Below the pieces are notes generated by a model that did not search any database, was not told the DNA's origin, and saw only the letters and a list, made by a program, of their open reading frames with translations. Made by a program: the position numbers and the translations under genes. Below, in pieces: positions 59,258-64,000 of a stretch of DNA of 64,000 nt. Each line of letters begins with the position of its first letter. Within the stretch, counting starts at the first letter, position 1. Source of the DNA: Silene latifolia. Lineage: Eukaryota; Streptophyta; Magnoliopsida; Caryophyllales; Caryophyllaceae. The stretch lies in the NCBI RefSeq assembly GCF_048544455.1, contig NC_133535.1, forward strand, positions 82,956,120 to 83,020,119, given 5' to 3'.

Positions 59258-59559
59258 TTGATGAGCTAACCAAGAGAAAGATCAAAAATCTTCAATTTGT
59301 AGAATGCCCAAATCGATTTTGAAAGTGAAAGGCTTTGCCTTTATGAGAACAAAAATCAATTCAAAGGTGAAGATTTTGTTCTTGGTTTTGATTATTAATG
59401 AAGATGGAGTGATTGATTTGTTATTTGAAAGATGGTTTGATTTGATTTTGGTGAGTTTTGTTGAGGGTTTTTGTTTTTGAGATGGAGAGGATGAGGGTTT
59501 TGATGTTATGGGTAGTGTTTATGAGTGAATGAATGAATGAATGAATGAAGGTGGGGTGG

Positions 59560-59570
59560 GTATTTAAAGA
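59560..59570 (-). promoter_or_regulatory. TATA-like box upstream of the Athila second ORF
   Basis: The minus strand reads CTTTAAATACCCA about 300 bp upstream of the ATG at 59257. It is close in wording to the LTR box CTATAAATACCCC. The intervening leader has a (GAAT)n run at about 59524-59550. Confidence 0.5.
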
Positions 59571-59597
59571 ACTCGACAATATTAGGACGCAGGGGAC

Positions 59598-59960
59598 AAT
59601 CCGTGCGGATTAGGCGCAATCCGCTCGGATTCTTCAGCTTCAAATTTTCAAAAATCCCGCCTAGAGACGGGAGGATTCCGGGAATCCGTTCGGATTCTCG
59701 CCGAGACGAGACGGGCGGATTTCGCTTGAGACGGACGGATTCTTGTCCGAGATTTTTCTTTGTTTTTCTTCACCGCAAGACGGGCGGATTGTCCACAAGA
59801 CGGACGGATTACGTGAGAGACGGGCGTCTTTCCGGAATCCGCTCGGATTCTTCAACGATCAAGAATTTTGCGTTTTCAGCTCGGCCCAAGACGGGGCGTC
59901 TTCTCGGCAGACACTCGGATCCTCTGTAGACGGGCGGATTCTCAGGAATCCGCTCGGATT
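59598..59960. repeat. AATCCGNNCGGATT palindrome cluster upstream of the Athila second ORF
   Basis: Perfect copies lie at 59598-59611, 59618-59631, 59683-59696, 59836-59849 and 59947-59960. Half-site forms gacgggcggatt and gacggacggatt are interspersed. It is the same motif family as in the LTR at 55163-55324. The stretch to 60308 has nothing else recognisable. Confidence 0.95.
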
Positions 59961-60308
59961 GGTCCTTGTGTACACGGATTCAGGTCCATCCGTGCACCAA
60001 CGCATTCCCTTATCATTCTTTCTTTCTTTCTTTCAAATCTTGTGTTTTTCATTGCGGGGGCACTACTAAGGCATGAATAGCCTAGGCAATTGCCATCCCC
60101 ACACTAAGGTAAAGCACTACACATCAATTAAATCATTAGTCCCTCCCTCACTTCTCTCTTTTCATGACAATTATTTTGATCAAAGTAAAAATAAATCCAA
60201 AAATGACAAAAATGCAATGCAAAAATTAAATGTAAGTTAGGGAGTTAGAAATATTTACAAGTGGTGGTTTAGGGAGGACTCCACCAAACTCTCATTCTTG
60301 ATGAGATG

Positions 60309-63101
60309 TCAAGGAGGCATGTTCAAGGTGTTGTTGATGTTGCTTAACACCTTGAAGAAGTAATCAAAAGCTTGTTCATTGTTATGGTAGAGGTCCTCAA
60401 TAGACCGTGGTTCTTGTTGTTGATCATGATCGATGGCATGCCCAATGTAGGGATTAAAGATCCCTTCAAATTCGTCGTCCCAAAGACCACAAACTTCATT
60501 GAGTTGATCATTGAAAATCTCTTGCTTGGATGGAGACAACTCTCCCAATTTCTTCTCTTGGCCAATGAGGCCATCATCTTCTTCCTTGGTTGATTTTGAT
60601 GAGCTTTGCAAGCTCTCCTTGTCACAATTCACTTGCTCTTTGAATGGAGCATCTTCAACTTTCTTCCTCCATTGGAGTTCCGATTTCTTATTCTCATCTT
60701 TCCGGCTATAATGATCAATCATGAAACATGGCTCATGCAAACGAGGAGCTCTCATGGTCTTGTCAAGATTAAAAGTTATGCTTTCATCTCCCACTTCTAG
60801 AGTGAGCTCTCCATGCTTCACATCAATCACCGCACCAGCGGTGTGTAGGAAAGGTCTTCCTAAGATGATTGGAATGTTGGAATCTTCCTCCATATCAACA
60901 ATGACAAAGTCCACCGGGATGAAAAACTTCCCAATTCGCACGGGGACATCTTCCCATATCCCTAGCGGTGTCTTCGTCGATCTATCGGCCATTTGAAGAG
61001 TGATATTGGTACATTTAAGCTCTCCCATCCCCAACCTTTTACTTACCGAGTACGGCATGACACTCACACTAGCCCCTAGATCACATAAGGCTTTGTTGAT
61101 CGTTGTGTCGCCAATGGTACACGGTATTGAGAAGCTTCCCGGATCCTTTAACTTTGGAGGTGAACTCCCTTGAAGTATGGCACTACTCACCTTAGTGAAG
61201 GCGATAGTCTCAAGTTTCCGGATCGACTTCTTCTTTGTGAGGATATCTTTCATGTACTTTGCATAGGCCGGAACGTGATTGATTAATTCCGTGAAAGGAA
61301 TTGAGACTTCTAAGTTCTTCACAATTTCCATGAACTTTCCAAGTTGATCATCAAATTTAGGCTTGGCTTGACGACTTGGAAAAGGAAGTCTAATCACAAT
61401 GGGCTCCTTTTCTTTGGCTTTGTCTTCATTTTTCTTTGAACTTTCTTCTTTTGATGATTCCCCTTCTTTGGGACCTTGTACCACAACTTCATTCTCACTA
61501 GCTCTCACAACTTCATCCTCAACTTGCTCCTTCGGTGCTTCATACCTTGTACCACTTCTCAAGTGAATGGCACTAACCGTTTCATGTCTAGGGGGATTAC
61601 CTTGAGGTGGTAATTGCCCCTTTTGTCTTTGTGAGCTCGAAGATGCTAGTTGGGTCAATTGTGTTTCCAACATCTTGGTGTGAGCTAGAATGTTTTTGAT
61701 GGTGGTGTCTTTTGCTTGGCTATCTTTTTGCATTTGGGTGAAAAATTCTTGTTGATTCTTTTGCATTTGAAGGACCGCTTTTTGGACATCAAAACTTTGG
61801 TCATTGTGGTGATTGTATGGATTTTGATTTTGGTAACCTTGGTTTTGATTGAAAAAGGGTCTTTGGTTTTGATTTCTCATGGGTGGTGGAGTGTATGTTG
61901 TTTGAGGGTTTTGGACATTTTGGCTTTTGTATGAGAGATTTGGATGGAACTTGGTGTTTTCATTGTAAAAATTTGAATAAGGGGTACCGCTTTTGTAAGC
62001 TTGGAAAGCATTGACTTGCTCGGTTGTTCCCCTACACTCGCTTGAGTCATGACCTAAGGTTCCACAATTCTCACATATCCCGCTTGGGATTGATGAGGAT
62101 GCCGTCATGGCATTGACATGATGCTTTGATGATTTTGAGCTTTCCTCAAGTCTAGCCATAGCTTGTTCAAACTTCAAGTTGATTGTGTCAATGTGAGCAC
62201 TAAGTTGAGCACCCAATTGAGTAACGGTGTCCACTTCATACTTTCCTCTAGTAGCCTTGCGAGGCCTACTATATTGCGAATTATGGACCGCCATTTCCTC
62301 AATCTTGTTCCATGTTTGATTGTCATCAACTTCGGTGAACATTCCATTTGATCCCATATTGAGAATGTTCCTTGAATCTTCATATAAACCATTCCAAAAT
62401 TGTTGCACTAAAAACCATTCGCTAAGTCCATGGTGAGGACATGAGCGACAAATACCTTTGAACCGCTCCCAAGCTTCATACAAAGATTCTTCATCCCTTT
62501 GCTTAAAACCCGTAATTTGAGCTCTTAGCATATTAGTCTTTTCCGGTGGGTAGAAATTTTTGTAGAAAGCTAGAGCTAGCTTCTTCCAAGAATCTATTCC
62601 AAGGGTGGCCTTATCAAGGCCCTTCAACCATTGTTTTGCGGTGCCGATTAACGAAAAAGGAAATAAGACCCATCTTATTTGGTCTTGAGTCACGCCCGTT
62701 TGAGAGATAGCTTCACAATAATCACAAAATGTTTCCATATGAGAATGAGGGTCCTCACTAGGCATTCCCCCGAATTGGCTCCTCTCAACTAGTTGGATGA
62801 AGGCGGACTTGGCAATAAAGTTTCCGGTAAGATGTTGTGGGGTAGGAGTACCATTTGGTAGATCCTCCTCGGTGGGTATAGAGTGTGACGAGAATTTAGG
62901 CATTGTAGGTGGATTTTGTGTGGTATTGTTTAATGGGTTCTCTTCTCCTTCTATTGCGAAAGGATTGACAAACTCACTAGTGGGTTGAACAACTTCACCA
63001 ACACCTCCCAAATTCCTCCTAACAAGTCTCCTATTATTCGTCAAGGTTCTTTCGATTTCACGGTCAAAAGGTAACAAATCTCTTTGTAACCTTCTAGACA
63101 T
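60309..63101 (-). CDS. gag: Athila gag-protease polyprotein (930 aa, open)
   Basis: The start is ATG at 63099-63101 (MSRRLQRDLLPFDREIER). The open frame extends 27 bases upstream only from a non-ATG codon. The gag domain (GTAKQWLKGLDKATLGIDSW, FYPPEKTNMLRAQI, YEAWERFKGICRSCPHHGL) is followed by a CCHC zinc knuckle CENCGTLGHDSSEC near residue 350. A Gln/Asn-rich linker comes next, then an aspartic protease near residues 630-770 (CDLGASVSVMP, IILGRPFLHTAGAVID). The tail ends with a stop where autonomous relatives continue into RT. No stop or shift interrupts it. Expected roles are particle formation, RNA packaging and polyprotein cleavage. Expression could be from the 5' LTR. Replication would need RT and integrase in trans. 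Confidence 0.9.
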   Translation of the reverse strand: MSRRLQRDLLPFDREIERTLTNNRRLVRRNLGGVGEVVQPTSEFVNPFAIEGEENPLNNTTQNPPTMPKFSSHSIPTEEDLPNGTPTPQHLTGNFIAKSAFIQLVERSQFGGMPSEDPHSHMETFCDYCEAISQTGVTQDQIRWVLFPFSLIGTAKQWLKGLDKATLGIDSWKKLALAFYKNFYPPEKTNMLRAQITGFKQRDEESLYEAWERFKGICRSCPHHGLSEWFLVQQFWNGLYEDSRNILNMGSNGMFTEVDDNQTWNKIEEMAVHNSQYSRPRKATRGKYEVDTVTQLGAQLSAHIDTINLKFEQAMARLEESSKSSKHHVNAMTASSSIPSGICENCGTLGHDSSECRGTTEQVNAFQAYKSGTPYSNFYNENTKFHPNLSYKSQNVQNPQTTYTPPPMRNQNQRPFFNQNQGYQNQNPYNHHNDQSFDVQKAVLQMQKNQQEFFTQMQKDSQAKDTTIKNILAHTKMLETQLTQLASSSSQRQKGQLPPQGNPPRHETVSAIHLRSGTRYEAPKEQVEDEVVRASENEVVVQGPKEGESSKEESSKKNEDKAKEKEPIVIRLPFPSRQAKPKFDDQLGKFMEIVKNLEVSIPFTELINHVPAYAKYMKDILTKKKSIRKLETIAFTKVSSAILQGSSPPKLKDPGSFSIPCTIGDTTINKALCDLGASVSVMPYSVSKRLGMGELKCTNITLQMADRSTKTPLGIWEDVPVRIGKFFIPVDFVIVDMEEDSNIPIILGRPFLHTAGAVIDVKHGELTLEVGDESITFNLDKTMRAPRLHEPCFMIDHYSRKDENKKSELQWRKKVEDAPFKEQVNCDKESLQSSSKSTKEEDDGLIGQEKKLGELSPSKQEIFNDQLNEVCGLWDDEFEGIFNPYIGHAIDHDQQQEPRSIEDLYHNNEQAFDYFFKVLSNINNTLNMPP

Positions 63102-63217
63102 GCAAAATATCAAACAACTCAAAAACAATTAGAACAAACCTTGAGGAGTTTTACTTCCCAAGGTGAAAAAGACACAACTAAAAACAATAAAAGAAATCTT
63201 AAATCAATTAAACACCG

Positions 63218-63235
63218 TCCCCGACAACGGCGCCA
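63218..63235 (-). other. Athila primer-binding site (tRNA-Asp type)
   Basis: The minus strand reads TGGCGCCGTTGTCGGGGA, one base from the complement of the plant tRNA-Asp 3' end and typical of Athila elements. It lies 4 bp inside the LTR edge at 63240. Confidence 0.9.
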
Positions 63236-63239
63236 TTTT

Positions 63240-64000
63240 TGATCGGAGCCATTTGGTGTTCACAATTAAGCATATGTGGTCGTTGGTCAATGGTCGATAC
63301 AAAACACAATTTATACTTCACAAACAACTCTACAATTAGTAAAGAGGCAAGTAAAGGTCGGATCCCAAGGGACGGGTATTGAAATGAAGATTCTATTGTA
63401 ACTAGTGGTGTCTAGGGGTGTCACGAATTGGGTTGATGTAGAAGGTTACTAAACTAAAATAGCAATGAAAATAAACTAACAAGGTAAATGAAATAAGGGT
63501 GTAAACAATTGATTAAAAGCACTAGGGTGTCATGGGTTCATAGGGGAATCATGGGATATGATCATACAAACATGTTCTCAAATTATAAGCAAGCAATTAT
63601 TGTTGTGATGGATTGAGTTGGGTTATATCTTACAATCCTAGGAAAGTTTGGGTCCCTGAGCCGAATCTCTTGGATTGTACAACACCTACAAGTCGACTTA
63701 ATCTTCCCTACTTAACACATGCATGGTCTAACAAGACTCGAGTTGGGTTATGTCTTACAAGTCAAGTTGAAAGGATAGAAGATGATAGTAAATGCAAGGA
63801 TTCATAGGCTTAGCATTTCATCAAATATAACATGTGCATGCATTAAGATCAAAACAAGCAAGCAAATAAGATATGAAAGCATATTAATTTAAGCATGAAT
63901 CATTCCCCATGTTGGTTTCCCTAATCACCCATTAAACCCTAGCTAAGAGACTACTCACTCATTATCATATTGATCATGCTAGAAAGGTTGTCAATCATAC
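63240..64000 (-). mobile_element. Athila 5' LTR, runs off right edge
   Basis: It matches 53914-54677 almost base for base; I count two substitutions and two 1-bp indels. If it is full length it should end near 64999. Confidence 0.95.

Larger units (their letters stand above)
53914..64000 (-). mobile_element. Athila-type element with gag-protease and ORF2 but no RT or integrase
   Basis: Read on the minus strand the element runs: 5' LTR (from beyond 64000 to 63240), tRNA-Asp PBS, gag-protease, internal promoter region, Athila-type second ORF, 3' untranslated region, then 3' LTR 55673-53914. The 760 bp of LTR that can be compared differ by two substitutions and two single-base indels, so insertion is recent. 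The whole RT, RNase H and integrase block is absent between 60308 and 59258. Confidence 0.85.

Overview
The window is a plant nuclear repeat region. Almost every base can be assigned to nested or truncated LTR retrotransposons, plus one LINE fragment, one Cassandra-type solo LTR and one candidate Helitron. The organism is a eudicot-like plant, judged from the element lineages (Ty3/gypsy Tat, Athila and a chromovirus-type group; Ty1/copia; Cassandra), intron-bearing plant mobile domain genes and AT-rich spacers. The species cannot be read from this sequence. I found no convincing single-copy host gene, tRNA gene or functional rRNA gene.

Layout. (i) 1-7689 is a mosaic of truncated elements: a minus-strand chromovirus-type pol (1-2556) with a duplicated RNase H segment; an antisense Tat-type extra gene in ruins (2850-4759) beside a plus-strand LTR (5055-5627); and the start of a minus-strand copia element (gag remnant, PBS and LTR, 5636-7689). 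(ii) 7690-10526 is gypsy element F (partial LTR, PBS, gag), broken by related element G (LTR 10527-12451, leader to 14737). (iii) Tat element 1 is inserted in G: 5' LTR 14738-21267, itself split by a candidate Helitron (16167-20000) and a Cassandra solo LTR (20031-20344, TSD TTTAA). Then follow gag-pro-pol (22062-36690) split by a decayed copia element E (26789-34972), two antisense intron-containing extra genes (37241-38738 DUF7745-like; 39596-41964 PMD-like), a PPT and the 3' LTR (43660-44496). (iv) Minus-strand element D (44497-51328), with no coding capacity seen, is inserted in that 3' LTR. (v) Tat element 2 (LTR 51329-53744) starts inside D's 5' LTR. (vi) A young minus-strand Athila element (3' LTR 53914-55673, second ORF, gag-protease, PBS, 5' LTR from 63240) is inserted in the leader of Tat 2 and runs off the right edge.

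The most interesting pattern is shared architecture. Three unrelated families (Tat, D and Athila) each carry their own cluster of short palindromic motifs just upstream of the LTR TATA box. In Tat and Athila the same family-specific cluster recurs upstream of the TATA-like box of an internal gene (the antisense extra genes in Tat, the second ORF in Athila). This looks like reuse of an LTR promoter module for internal genes. The Athila element has no reverse transcriptase or integrase but keeps a 930-codon gag-protease frame and nearly identical LTRs, which suggests a recently mobile, trans-complemented element.
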